Both the position numbers and the translations under genes were made by a program. A stretch of 64,000 nt of DNA, taken from positions 248,001 through 312,000 of the forward strand of contig JADJBM010000030.1 of the NCBI GenBank assembly GCA_016703785.1, read 5' to 3'. The stretch is from Betaproteobacteria bacterium. GTDB lineage: Bacteria; Pseudomonadota; Gammaproteobacteria; Burkholderiales; Rhodocyclaceae. The number at the start of each line of letters is the position of its first letter. The stretch's first letter is position 1. Shown one piece after another: positions 1 to 8,790 of the stretch. The notes beneath the pieces are model-generated. The model did no database searches and was not told the origin of the DNA. It saw nothing but the letters and a program-made list of their open reading frames with translations.

Positions 1-1253
<1,253 letters not shown>

Positions 1254-1268
1254 CGTTGATGTTTCTCC

Positions 1269-3020
1269 CTAGGCTGCGTTCCGCGTCTTCAGCGCGGACT
1301 GTTTCTGCCACATGTTCTGCCGGTGCCGCGCCAGATGCAGCGGCGTCCACGCATGCGGCACGCGATGCACGAAGTGGTAGCGCGCGACGTGGTAGCTCGG
1401 ATCGAAGCCGTAGAAGTTGAGCTTCATGCGCGCCAGCTCTTCCTGCCGATAGGTTTCGAGCGGCTTCAGTGCCTCGTCGCGTGCGCGCGCGGCGCGCTTC
1501 GCTTCGATCTGTTGCACGATGTCGGGCCGCGCCGCCAGTTCTGCCGCCAGCGCCTTCACCTGCGCGGCGAAAACGGACACATCGTTTCCGAAAAAATCAT
1601 CGATGAGGCCCTGCTCGACCGCCTGGCGCGCGCCGATGGGCAGGCGGTTCTGCGTGATGGCCTGCGCCCGTTCCTGCCCGACGCGGCGCGGCAGGAGATA
1701 GGTCCAGTACTCCGAGCCGTAGAGGTTGCCCATGCCCTTGTAGTGCGGGTTGAGGATGACGCCCTCGCGCGCCAGCACGCGGTCGGCCGTCAGCGCCAGG
1801 AAGACGCCGCCGGCGCCGGCATTGCCCTGCAGCGCCGCGACGACGTAATGGCTGCCGCAGTCGAGGATGGCGCGGCACAGGTCATCCATGGCACTGATGT
1901 TGTCCCAGGATTCATCGGCCGGGCTGTCGGCGATCTCGATGGTGTTGAGGTGAATGCCGTTCGACCAGAAGTCCGGCCCGCCCATGAGCACGATGACTTT
2001 CGTGTCACGCTGCGCCGCTGAAAGGAAGGCGTCGCGCAGGCGCAGGCAATCCGTCGTCGACATGGCGCCGTTGTGGAAATCGAAATGCAGGAAGCCGACG
2101 CTGCCCTCCTCTTCGTAACTGATGTCCTGCCAGGTGGCGGCGTCCCGCTGCGGCAGTGCGGGCAACGCCGACTCGGGCACGCCGGCCGCGGCTTCGGGCA
2201 GGGCCAGCGCCGCCGGCAGCTTGAAGGTGGGCTGATCCGATTTCCGCCTGGCGTGGGTGAACCACACCGCGCCGTCGACCGTGGCGCGGCACAGCGCGCC
2301 CTGGCGCTGCGCGATGATCGCGCCCGGAACAGCGCCACGCAGCATGCCTTCCGCGTGGGCGTTGAACAGCCAGCAATCAACGCCAGCGATGCGGTCGGCG
2401 AGGCCGGGGAAGCTGTCTGAAGCACGGATTTTCCTCAGCACCGTCGCCGTATCGTCGCGCGTCCAGTCGATGCGGCGATCGTCCTGCTTCATAAGGGGCC
2501 GCTCGCTGCCGCGCACGGCAGGATTCGCGGTGTCGAGCGGCACCGGCTTGAAATCGCCACTCGCAAACAGAGCAAACTTCTCCACCGCCTCCAGCACGGC
2601 GGCCGTCGCCGCCTCGGTCACCTCGTTGCGGTAGAGGCTGCTCTTGCGCGCCGCGCGCATCGGGAAACTGCGCGTCGCCCAGATGTCGCCGCCGTCCATC
2701 ACGGCGTTGGCCTGCAGCACGGTGACGCCCCACTCCGTTTCCTCATTCATGATCGCCCAGTCGAGCGCCGAAGGGCCGCGGTCGCCGGGAATGCCCGGAT
2801 GCACCACCAGGCAGACATGCTCGCGCCACACCGCCTCAGGAATCGCCCGCTTGAGGAAAGGCGCGACGATGAGTTCGGGTTGAAAGAGCGCAACCGCCTC
2901 GACGGCGACGTTGTCGTTGATGTCGAACTCGATGGAGACCTCGTGGCCGCGCTGCGTCAGCTCGACGTACAGCCGCTGGGCGAGGCTGTTGAAGCTGTGG
3001 GTGAGGAAAAGTATTTTCAC
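1269..3020 (-). CDS. hoxX: HoxX, hydrogenase maturation factor making the active-site CO
   Basis: Two-domain protein of about 583 residues. The N-terminal half resembles 10-formyl-THF hydrolases/formyltransferases (KILFLTHSFNSLAQR, then HPGIPGDRGPSALDWA with the formyltransferase His and Asp). The C-terminal half is an enoyl-CoA hydratase fold (MGGPDFWSNGIHLN, GNAGAGGVFLAL). HoxX is known to generate CO from formyl-CoA for the [NiFe] active site under oxic conditions. I place the start at a GTG at 3018-3020, because the longer in-frame start adds 12 residues encoded by an interspersed repeat. An AGGA ribosome site 8 bases upstream of this GTG comes from the repeat end. It lies between hypE and the HoxA-like gene. 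Confidence 0.88.
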   Translation of the reverse strand: MKILFLTHSFNSLAQRLYVELTQRGHEVSIEFDINDNVAVEAVALFQPELIVAPFLKRAIPEAVWREHVCLVVHPGIPGDRGPSALDWAIMNEETEWGVTVLQANAVMDGGDIWATRSFPMRAARKSSLYRNEVTEAATAAVLEAVEKFALFASGDFKPVPLDTANPAVRGSERPLMKQDDRRIDWTRDDTATVLRKIRASDSFPGLADRIAGVDCWLFNAHAEGMLRGAVPGAIIAQRQGALCRATVDGAVWFTHARRKSDQPTFKLPAALALPEAAAGVPESALPALPQRDAATWQDISYEEEGSVGFLHFDFHNGAMSTTDCLRLRDAFLSAAQRDTKVIVLMGGPDFWSNGIHLNTIEIADSPADESWDNISAMDDLCRAILDCGSHYVVAALQGNAGAGGVFLALTADRVLAREGVILNPHYKGMGNLYGSEYWTYLLPRRVGQERAQAITQNRLPIGARQAVEQGLIDDFFGNDVSVFAAQVKALAAELAARPDIVQQIEAKRAARARDEALKPLETYRQEELARMKLNFYGFDPSYHVARYHFVHRVPHAWTPLHLARHRQNMWQKQSALKTRNAA

Positions 3021-3030
3021 TTCAAAGTCC

Positions 3031-3110
3031 TGAACCACAGAGAACACAGAGTGCACAGAGAAAACGAAAGAAATCTCTGTGTACTCTGTGTTCTCTGTGG
3101 TTAAAGATTT
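3031..3110. repeat. Period-9 CACAGAG inverted repeat, copy 1 (hypE-hoxX junction)
   Basis: One arm is a run of CACAGAG units spaced nine bases apart starting ACCACAGAG; the other arm is its inverse, ending CTCTGTGGTT. The element fills the gap between the hypE stop and the hoxX start. Similar copies lie at 13357, 37217 and 52861. Confidence 0.9.
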
Positions 3111-3113
3111 TCA

Positions 3114-4163
3114 TCAGCAGATTCTCGGCAACTGCTCCCCGGTCAACCAGTCGACGATGCGCTTGCCGCCGAAGCCGGTCTCCATCTGCACGAAGTGCTG
3201 CGGGTCCTCGTGCACCGCGCCGATGATCGCCGCCTCTGCGCCGAGCGGGTGCGCGCGCATCACCGCCAGCAGCTCGTCGGCATGCTCCGCCGCGCAGAGG
3301 CAGATCAGCTTGCCCTCGTTGGCGACGTAGAGCGGGTCGAGGCCGAGGAATTCGCAGGCGGCCTCGACTTCCTGCCGCACCGGGATGGCCTCCTCGCGCA
3401 GCATCATGCCGACGCCGGACTGGCGGGCGATCTCGTTGAGCGTGGTGGCCAGCCCGCCGCGCGTCGGGTCGCGCAGGGCGTGGATGTCCGGCACCGCCGC
3501 CACCATCGCCGCCACCAGTCCGTGCAACGCCGCGGTGTCGGACCGGATGCTGGTCTCGAAGCCGAGGCTCTCGCGTTGCGCCATGATCGCCACGCCGTGG
3601 TCGCCGAGCGTGCCTGAGACGAGGATGGCATCGCCCGGCCGCGCCCGGTCGCCGGAGATGTTCACGCCTTCAGGCACCACGCCGACGCCGGTGGTGGTGA
3701 TGAAGACGCCGTCGCCCTTGCCCTGCTCCACCACCTTGGTGTCGCCCGTCACGATCGGCACGCCGGCCTCGCGCGCGGCCTGCGCCATGGAGTCGACGAT
3801 GCGCTTGAGGTCGGCCAGCGGGAAGCCTTCCTCGAGAATGAAGCTGGCCGACAGGTAGAGCGGCCGCGCCCCGGACATGGCGACGTCGTTCACTGTGCCA
3901 TGCACCGACAGGCAGCCGATGTCGCCGCCGGGGAAGAAGAGCGGCGAGACGACGTGCGAATCCGTCGCCATCACCATGCGCCCGTTCGGCACCGCGAAGC
4001 AGGCATTGTCGTTGGCCGCGCGCAGCCACTCGTTGTCGAAGGCGGCGAGGAACAGCTCCTCGATCAGCTGCGCCATCGCCCGCCCGCCGCTGCCGTGCGT
4101 CATGTCCACGCGGCCATGCTTGAAGTCGACGGGGCGGATGTAGCCCTTGCGGACGTTACTCAT
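3114..4163 (-). CDS. hypE: HypE, carbamoyl-dehydratase forming the cyanide ligand
   Basis: About 349 residues of the PurM/AIR-synthase fold. HypE accepts a carbamoyl group from HypF on its C-terminal cysteine and dehydrates it with ATP to a thiocyanate for transfer to HypC-HypD. Visible features are MTHGSGGRAM near the N-terminus, GTVNDVAMSGA, GDTKVVEQGKG, RDPTRGGLATTLNEIA and the required C-terminal PRIC. I use the ATG at 4161-4163 (MSNVRKGYI); the longer reading adds residues encoded by a GC-rich repeat. It overlaps the 3' end of the DUF559 gene by 8 bases, which suggests translational coupling. Confidence 0.95.
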   Translation of the reverse strand: MSNVRKGYIRPVDFKHGRVDMTHGSGGRAMAQLIEELFLAAFDNEWLRAANDNACFAVPNGRMVMATDSHVVSPLFFPGGDIGCLSVHGTVNDVAMSGARPLYLSASFILEEGFPLADLKRIVDSMAQAAREAGVPIVTGDTKVVEQGKGDGVFITTTGVGVVPEGVNISGDRARPGDAILVSGTLGDHGVAIMAQRESLGFETSIRSDTAALHGLVAAMVAAVPDIHALRDPTRGGLATTLNEIARQSGVGMMLREEAIPVRQEVEAACEFLGLDPLYVANEGKLICLCAAEHADELLAVMRAHPLGAEAAIIGAVHEDPQHFVQMETGFGGKRIVDWLTGEQLPRIC

Positions 4164-4545
4164 GGGCGCCTCCCTTCCCCCTCTCCCCGCTCGCGCGGGG
4201 AGAGGGCTGGGGTGAGGGGCCCAGCGCCTCATGAATGGCTTCGAGGACGCCCGTCGTGTTCTCCATCACTTCGTTGTTCCAGAATCGAATCACCTTCAGT
4301 CCCTGCTCCCTGAGATAGGCAGTTCTCGCCTCATCGTGTTCCCTGTGTTCGTCGAAGTCATGCTGCCCTCCATCGACTTCGATCACCAACTTCGCTTCTG
4401 CGCAGTAAAGGTCAAGGACATAGGGGCCAAACATGTGCTGTCGCCTGAACTTCCAGCCGTCGAGGCGACGGTCTCGCAAATATCCCCATAGCCGCCGCTC
4501 GGCATCGGTCTGGTTGCGGCGTAATGTTCTGGCTACTTCGCTCAT
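4156..4545 (-). CDS. DUF559 (Vsr/endonuclease-like) protein inserted in the hyp operon
   Basis: About 129 residues from ATG 4543-4545 (MSEVARTLRRNQTDAE). The family is a PD-(D/E)XK-type fold related to very-short-patch repair endonucleases. Visible are RRLWGYLRDRRLDGWKFRRQ, the acidic catalytic stretch VLDLYCAEAKLVIEVDGGQH and the C-terminal VIRFWNNEVMEN. The last 20 or so residues (PSPQPSPRASGERG) are the translation of a GC-rich palindromic repeat at 4175-4220. It has no known role in hydrogenase maturation and splits hypD from hypE; repeats on both sides suggest it arrived as a passenger cassette. Confidence 0.85.
   Translation of the reverse strand: MSEVARTLRRNQTDAERRLWGYLRDRRLDGWKFRRQHMFGPYVLDLYCAEAKLVIEVDGGQHDFDEHREHDEARTAYLREQGLKVIRFWNNEVMENTTGVLEAIHEALGPSPQPSPRASGERGKGGAHE
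4175..4220. repeat. GC-rich REP-like palindrome (CCCTCTCCCCGC class), copy at hypE/DUF559
   Basis: CTCTCCCCGC, a short loop, then GCGGGGAGAG followed by GGCTGGGGTGAGGGG. It covers the 3' coding end of the DUF559 gene, so it is translated. Confidence 0.9.
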
Positions 4546-4548
4546 CTG

Positions 4549-4660
4549 CCCCTCACCCCAACCCTCTCCCCGCAAGCGGGGAGAGGGGGTTATGTGCCCA
4601 CGGCATTTTTGGTCGTCCCCCTCTCCCCGCTCTCGCGGGGAGAGGGCTGGGGTGAGGGGT
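4549..4660. repeat. Pair of REP-like palindromes between hypD and DUF559
   Basis: Two copies of the same CTCTCCCCGC/GCGGGGAGAG palindrome, at about 4549-4590 and 4617-4660. The right copy lies inside the end of the HypC-HypD reading frame and is translated as PSPQPSPRESGERG. Confidence 0.9.
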
Positions 4661-5957
4661 CCGATGCATCTTTGTAGCGCCCGTAGGTGTAATGCGCGGC
4701 GCACGCCCCTTCCGAACTCACCATGCACGAGCCCATGGGGTTCTCGGGCGTGCACACCGTGCCGAAGATCTTGCAGTCCTGCGGGCGCTTGAGGCCACGC
4801 AGGATGGCGCCGCACTCGCAGGCCTTGTTGTCGGCGACGGACTTGTATTCGATGCCGTAGCGGCGCTCGGCGTCGAAGGCGGCGTACTTCGCCTTGATGC
4901 GCAGCGCGCTGTAGGGCACTTCATTCAGGCCGCGCCATTCGAAGCTCTTGCGCAGCTCGAACACCTCGGCCACCAGGTTCTGCGCCTTGACGTTGCCCTC
5001 GCGCGTTACCGCGCGGGAGAACTCGTTCTCCACCTCGGCGCGGCCCTCGTTGAGCTGGCGCACCAGCATGAGGATGGCCTGCATGACGTCGAGCGGCTCG
5101 AAGCCGGCGATCACCACCGGCTTCTCGTATTCCTCGGCGAAATGCTCGTAGGGCTGGCTGCCGATCACCGTCGACACGTGGGCCGGGCCGATGAAGGCGT
5201 CGAGCGGCACCGTGCCGTGCAGCCTGACTTCCGGCGATTCGAGGATGTTGGCGATGGCCGAGGGCGTCAGCACGTGGTTGCAGAACACCGTGAAATTCGT
5301 CAGGCCGAGCCTTTCCGCCTGCTGGATGACCACGGCCGTCGGCGGCGTGGTGGTCTCGAAGCCGATGGCGAAAAACACCACTTCGCGCCCGGGGTTGTCC
5401 TGCGCCAGCTTCAGCGCGTCGGCGCTGGAGTACACCATGCGCACGTCGGCGCGCAGGTTGCCAACCCCGGCCTTGGCCTTCAAGAGCGACAATCCGCCCG
5501 AGGCCGGCACGCGCAGGCAGTCGCCGTAGCTGGCGAGTATCACGCCTTTATTCAGGGCGAGATCGATGGCATTGTCGATGCGGCCGATGGGCAGCACGCA
5601 CACCGGGCAGCCGGGGCCGTGGATGAGGCGGATGTTGTCCGGCAGCAGGTCGGAGAGGCCGTAGCGCGAGATGGCGTGGGTGTGGCCGCCGCAGAATTCC
5701 ATGATGTGGTAGCGGCGCTCGGGCTGCACCTCGCCCCCCATGCTCTCGTCCAGTTCCGCGAACAGCGCCAGCGTCTTCTCGGCCTCCTCCGCGTCCAGCT
5801 TCTGGATGGCGAAGCCGACATGCAGGATGACGTAGTCGCCGACGGCGATGCCGTCGACCAGCGCCAGCGAGATTTCCTTGCGCACGCCGCCGACGTCGAC
5901 CATCGCCTGGTCGCCGTCGCGCAGTTCCACCACCTTCACCGGTATTGCGAGGCACAT
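4590..5957 (-). CDS. hypD: HypC-HypD fusion, scaffold for the Fe(CN)2CO unit; HypD N-terminus missing
   Basis: A single 455-residue frame. Residues 1 to about 75 are HypC (MCLAIPVKVVEL with the essential Cys2, and HVGFAI with the conserved His). From about residue 83 it continues directly as HypD at RRYHIMEFCGGHTHAISRYG. The usual first 30 to 40 residues of HypD and the normal hypC stop and hypD start are absent; no other frame in this stretch encodes them. The HypD cysteines are kept (CGGHTH, GPGCPVC, and the C-terminal cluster CECG, CKIFGTVC, SSEGACAAH). The last 22 or so residues are derived from a repeat. Known role: HypC and HypD form the complex on which the iron centre is assembled. 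Fusion, deletion or assembly collapse are all possible. Confidence 0.85.
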   Translation of the reverse strand: MCLAIPVKVVELRDGDQAMVDVGGVRKEISLALVDGIAVGDYVILHVGFAIQKLDAEEAEKTLALFAELDESMGGEVQPERRYHIMEFCGGHTHAISRYGLSDLLPDNIRLIHGPGCPVCVLPIGRIDNAIDLALNKGVILASYGDCLRVPASGGLSLLKAKAGVGNLRADVRMVYSSADALKLAQDNPGREVVFFAIGFETTTPPTAVVIQQAERLGLTNFTVFCNHVLTPSAIANILESPEVRLHGTVPLDAFIGPAHVSTVIGSQPYEHFAEEYEKPVVIAGFEPLDVMQAILMLVRQLNEGRAEVENEFSRAVTREGNVKAQNLVAEVFELRKSFEWRGLNEVPYSALRIKAKYAAFDAERRYGIEYKSVADNKACECGAILRGLKRPQDCKIFGTVCTPENPMGSCMVSSEGACAAHYTYGRYKDASDPSPQPSPRESGERGTTKNAVGT

Positions 5958-5978
5958 GGCGTAATCCTTTTATCTGAC

Positions 5979-6425
5979 TCAGAACGCGGACTGTGCGCGT
6001 TTGCACTCGAGCACGCCCTGTCTTCCTGTCGCTTCATCTACCTGCTGTAGTCGGGAACGTGCGTACAGGGCTCCCAATTTCACTTCCTGCCAGACGTAGT
6101 AGTTCTTACCGGCCTCCGTCGTTAGCAATAGAATTGAAACGTTCTCGGCATGGGATTTGAGGACGTGCTGCCCTGGTTCCACTTCCCACATGAAATACGT
6201 TTTGGGCGCGCTTTCGCCTGCCAGCCTGTCATCCAGTGATACGGTCATCGCAACCGCGCCACCGAAGGTCTCGTTGCGATACAAGTAAATGATCGACTTG
6301 CCGGGCTTGGCCTGGAAGCGTTTGCTCTGGGTATCAGCATCGTCGGATGCCATCGGAACCGAAGCGCATCCCGTCACCAGCACCATCATCGCCAACAGCA
6401 AACCGAGCAGCCCGTTCTTCTTCAT
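5979..6425 (-). CDS. DUF2846-type lipoprotein inside the hyp operon
   Basis: 148 residues with a lipoprotein signal: MKKNGLLGLLLAMMVLVTGCAS, lipobox VTGC with Cys20. The mature part (GKSIIYLYRNETFGGAV, FMWEVEPGQHVLKS, KNYYVWQEVKLG) matches the DUF2846 pattern, a predicted beta-sandwich in periplasmic lipoproteins of unknown function. It sits 18 bases after hypF and 21 bases before hypCD on the same strand, so it is probably co-transcribed, but no hydrogenase role is known. Confidence 0.75.
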   Translation of the reverse strand: MKKNGLLGLLLAMMVLVTGCASVPMASDDADTQSKRFQAKPGKSIIYLYRNETFGGAVAMTVSLDDRLAGESAPKTYFMWEVEPGQHVLKSHAENVSILLLTTEAGKNYYVWQEVKLGALYARSRLQQVDEATGRQGVLECKRAQSAF

Positions 6426-6443
6426 TTAATCTCCCGGAAATTA

Positions 6444-8789
6444 TCAACCACCGCTTTGCATCGCCACCCAGGCCTGCCCCAGGCTGAGGCCGCCGTCGTT
6501 GGGCGGTGCCCGCCGCGCTTGCAGCACTTCGAGGCCGGCCGTTTCCAGCCGGCGCCGCACGCCTTCGCTCAATATCCTGTTGAGGAAGCAGCCGCCGCCG
6601 AGAGCGATGCGAGACAGCCCCGTTTCCTCCGCCGCGCGTCGCGCCCATTCCGCCAGCGCCGCCGCCAGCGTGGCGTGGAACAGCGCGGCGGCAATTCTCG
6701 TATCACGCTCATCGGCGAGACGGCCGAGCAAAGGAAGCAGGTCGAGCGTGCCGTCCTCGCCCAGCGCGAAACCGTCCTGCATCGGCTCCACCTCGCCGTA
6801 CTGCAGAGCCTGACTTTCGTAAAGCATCGCCGCCTGGCCTTCGAAGGCGGCGACTTCGCGCACGCCGGCCAGCCCCGCCGCCGCGTCGAAGAGCCGGCCG
6901 CAGCTCGAGGTGGGCGGCGTGTGTGCGTTGCCGCCGAGCATCATGGCGACCGCACCGGCCGCGCGCTGCTGCGTGAACCTCTCCTTGATCTCGCCACCGC
7001 GGCCCAGCGCGAAGAGCGCCGCGGCGGCCATGCGCCACGGTTCTCGCGCCGCCTTGTCGCCGCCGGGCAGTGCCAGTTCGCGCAGGTGGCCGAGGCGGGC
7101 GAAGCGCTCGTTGTCCACCTGCAGCAGTTCGCCGCCCCAGCTTCCCTTGTCGGTGCCCATGCCGACACCGTCCAGTGCGAGTCCCAGCAGCGGCCCGGTG
7201 GCACGGTGCTCCGCTGCCACCGCGGCGATGTGCGCATGGTGGTGCTGCACGGCGACGGACTTCAGGCCGCGATCGCGCGCGAAATCGGCGGCGAAGCGCG
7301 TGCTGTGGAAATCCGGGTGCAGGTCGTGGGCGACAAGCTCCGGCGCGATCTCCAGCAGGTCCATCATGCGCTGCGCGGTGTCTTCAAGCGCGCGGCAGGT
7401 CGGTGCGTTGTCGAGGTCGCCGATGTGCTGGGATAGGAAGGCTTCGTCGCCGCGCGTGAGGCAGAGGGTGTTTTTCAGGAAGCCGCCGGTGGCGAGGACG
7501 GACGGACCGCTGCGCGGCAGCTTGATGGCCTGGGGGGTGAATCCTCGCGCGCGGCGGATGAATTGAATCCCCTTCCCTCTCCCCTCCCTCTCCGCCGGGG
7601 AGGGGAAGGTTGCGCGGATGACGCTGTCGTCCACCCGCGTGACGATGGCGCGGTCGTGCATGAGGTAGGCGTCGGCGATGCCGGCCAGGCGCTCGAACGC
7701 TTCGTCGTCGTCGCGCACGATGGGCTCACCGCCGGGGTTGGCGCTGGTCATCACCAAAGTCAGTCGCTGCGACACGGCGAGCCAGTCGTTGCCGGCGGGC
7801 CGCCCGGCTGCTTCATGGAAGAGCAGGAACTGGATCGGCGTGCACGGCAGCATCGCGCCAAGTTCCTGCAAGCCGGGCGCCACGCCGGCGAGCGCTGCGT
7901 CGCAGCCCGCGCTTTTTTTCAGTAGCACCACCGGCCGCTCGCGCGATTCGAGCAGGGCGCACTCTGCGTCGCTCATTTCTACATAACGCACGACGGAGGC
8001 GGCGTTCGCCAGCATCACGGCGAAGGGCTTCTCCTCGCGATTCTTGCGTTGGCGCAGCCGTGCCACGGCATCGACGTTGGTCGCATCGCACGCCAGGTGG
8101 TAGCCGCCGAGGCCCTTGATGGCGACGATCTCTCCACGCTGCAGGCGTGCCAGGGTTTCGGCGATCGGGTCAGCCGCAGCAAGAGGACCGCCCGCCGCGT
8201 CTCGCAACGCGAGACGCGGGCCACACTCGGGGCAGGCATTCGGCTGGGCATGGAAGCGGCGGTCGGCCGGGGCTTCGTACTCGGTCCGGCAGGCCGCGCA
8301 CATGTCGAAGGCCGCCATGCAGGTATGCGGCCGGTCGTAGGGCAGATTGCGCGTCAGCGTGTAGCGCGGGCCGCAATGCGTGCAGTTGATGAAGGCGTGG
8401 CGCCAGCGCCGGTTGGCAGGATCGAAAAGCTCAGCAAGGCAGTCCGGACAGGTCGCGCTGTCGGGCGTGACGGAGGTGTTCGCCGTCCCCTGCAGGCTGA
8501 CTTTGATTTCAAAGCCGCGCATGCTGCTGATGGCGGCTTCGCACACTTCGACAGCGGTCACGCTGGCCAGCGACGGGGCTTCCGTTTCGAGGCGGGCGAT
8601 AAATGACTCTAGCGCCTGCGCTGCGCCCTGCGCCTCGATGTCCACGCCCTCGCCGTCGTTGCGCACCCAGCCGGCGATGCCCAGTTCCTGGGCGAGTCGA
8701 TAGACGAAGGGCCGGAAACCGACGCCCTGCACCTGCCCGCGCACGCGGATGCGGCGGCAGATGGCGGGTGCGCGGGCGTCGAGCAGCAT
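6444..8789 (-). CDS. hypF: HypF, carbamoyltransferase
   Basis: About 781 residues. HypF makes the carbamoyl precursor of the cyanide ligands from carbamoyl phosphate and passes it to HypE. Domains in order: acylphosphatase (RVRGQVQGVGFRPF), two zinc fingers (CPDC..CTHCGPRYT and CAAC..CPECGPR), a YrdC-like domain (EIVAIKGLGGYHLACDA) and a Kae1-like domain (VQHHHAHIAAV, ALDGVGMGTDKGSWGGE, ALGGGCFLNRIL). The ATG at 8787-8789 follows the hypB stop by one base. Oddity: between DDSVIRA and IQFIRRARGF there is a segment (FPSPAEREGRGKG) that is the translation of a GC-rich repeat, an in-frame insertion of a dozen or so residues before the Kae1-like part. Confidence 0.95.
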   Translation of the reverse strand: MLLDARAPAICRRIRVRGQVQGVGFRPFVYRLAQELGIAGWVRNDGEGVDIEAQGAAQALESFIARLETEAPSLASVTAVEVCEAAISSMRGFEIKVSLQGTANTSVTPDSATCPDCLAELFDPANRRWRHAFINCTHCGPRYTLTRNLPYDRPHTCMAAFDMCAACRTEYEAPADRRFHAQPNACPECGPRLALRDAAGGPLAAADPIAETLARLQRGEIVAIKGLGGYHLACDATNVDAVARLRQRKNREEKPFAVMLANAASVVRYVEMSDAECALLESRERPVVLLKKSAGCDAALAGVAPGLQELGAMLPCTPIQFLLFHEAAGRPAGNDWLAVSQRLTLVMTSANPGGEPIVRDDDEAFERLAGIADAYLMHDRAIVTRVDDSVIRATFPSPAEREGRGKGIQFIRRARGFTPQAIKLPRSGPSVLATGGFLKNTLCLTRGDEAFLSQHIGDLDNAPTCRALEDTAQRMMDLLEIAPELVAHDLHPDFHSTRFAADFARDRGLKSVAVQHHHAHIAAVAAEHRATGPLLGLALDGVGMGTDKGSWGGELLQVDNERFARLGHLRELALPGGDKAAREPWRMAAAALFALGRGGEIKERFTQQRAAGAVAMMLGGNAHTPPTSSCGRLFDAAAGLAGVREVAAFEGQAAMLYESQALQYGEVEPMQDGFALGEDGTLDLLPLLGRLADERDTRIAAALFHATLAAALAEWARRAAEETGLSRIALGGGCFLNRILSEGVRRRLETAGLEVLQARRAPPNDGGLSLGQAWVAMQSGG
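7569..7610. repeat. REP-like palindrome inside hypF
   Basis: CCCTTCCCTCTCC, CCTCTCCG, then CCGGGGAGGGGAAGG. It keeps the hypF frame open and adds residues absent from typical HypF. Confidence 0.8.
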
Positions 8790-8790
8790 G

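Noticed and set aside
4692..6050. 452-codon plus-strand frame over hypCD
   Set aside because: Antisense shadow with no motif; the minus-strand frame encodes HypC-HypD.
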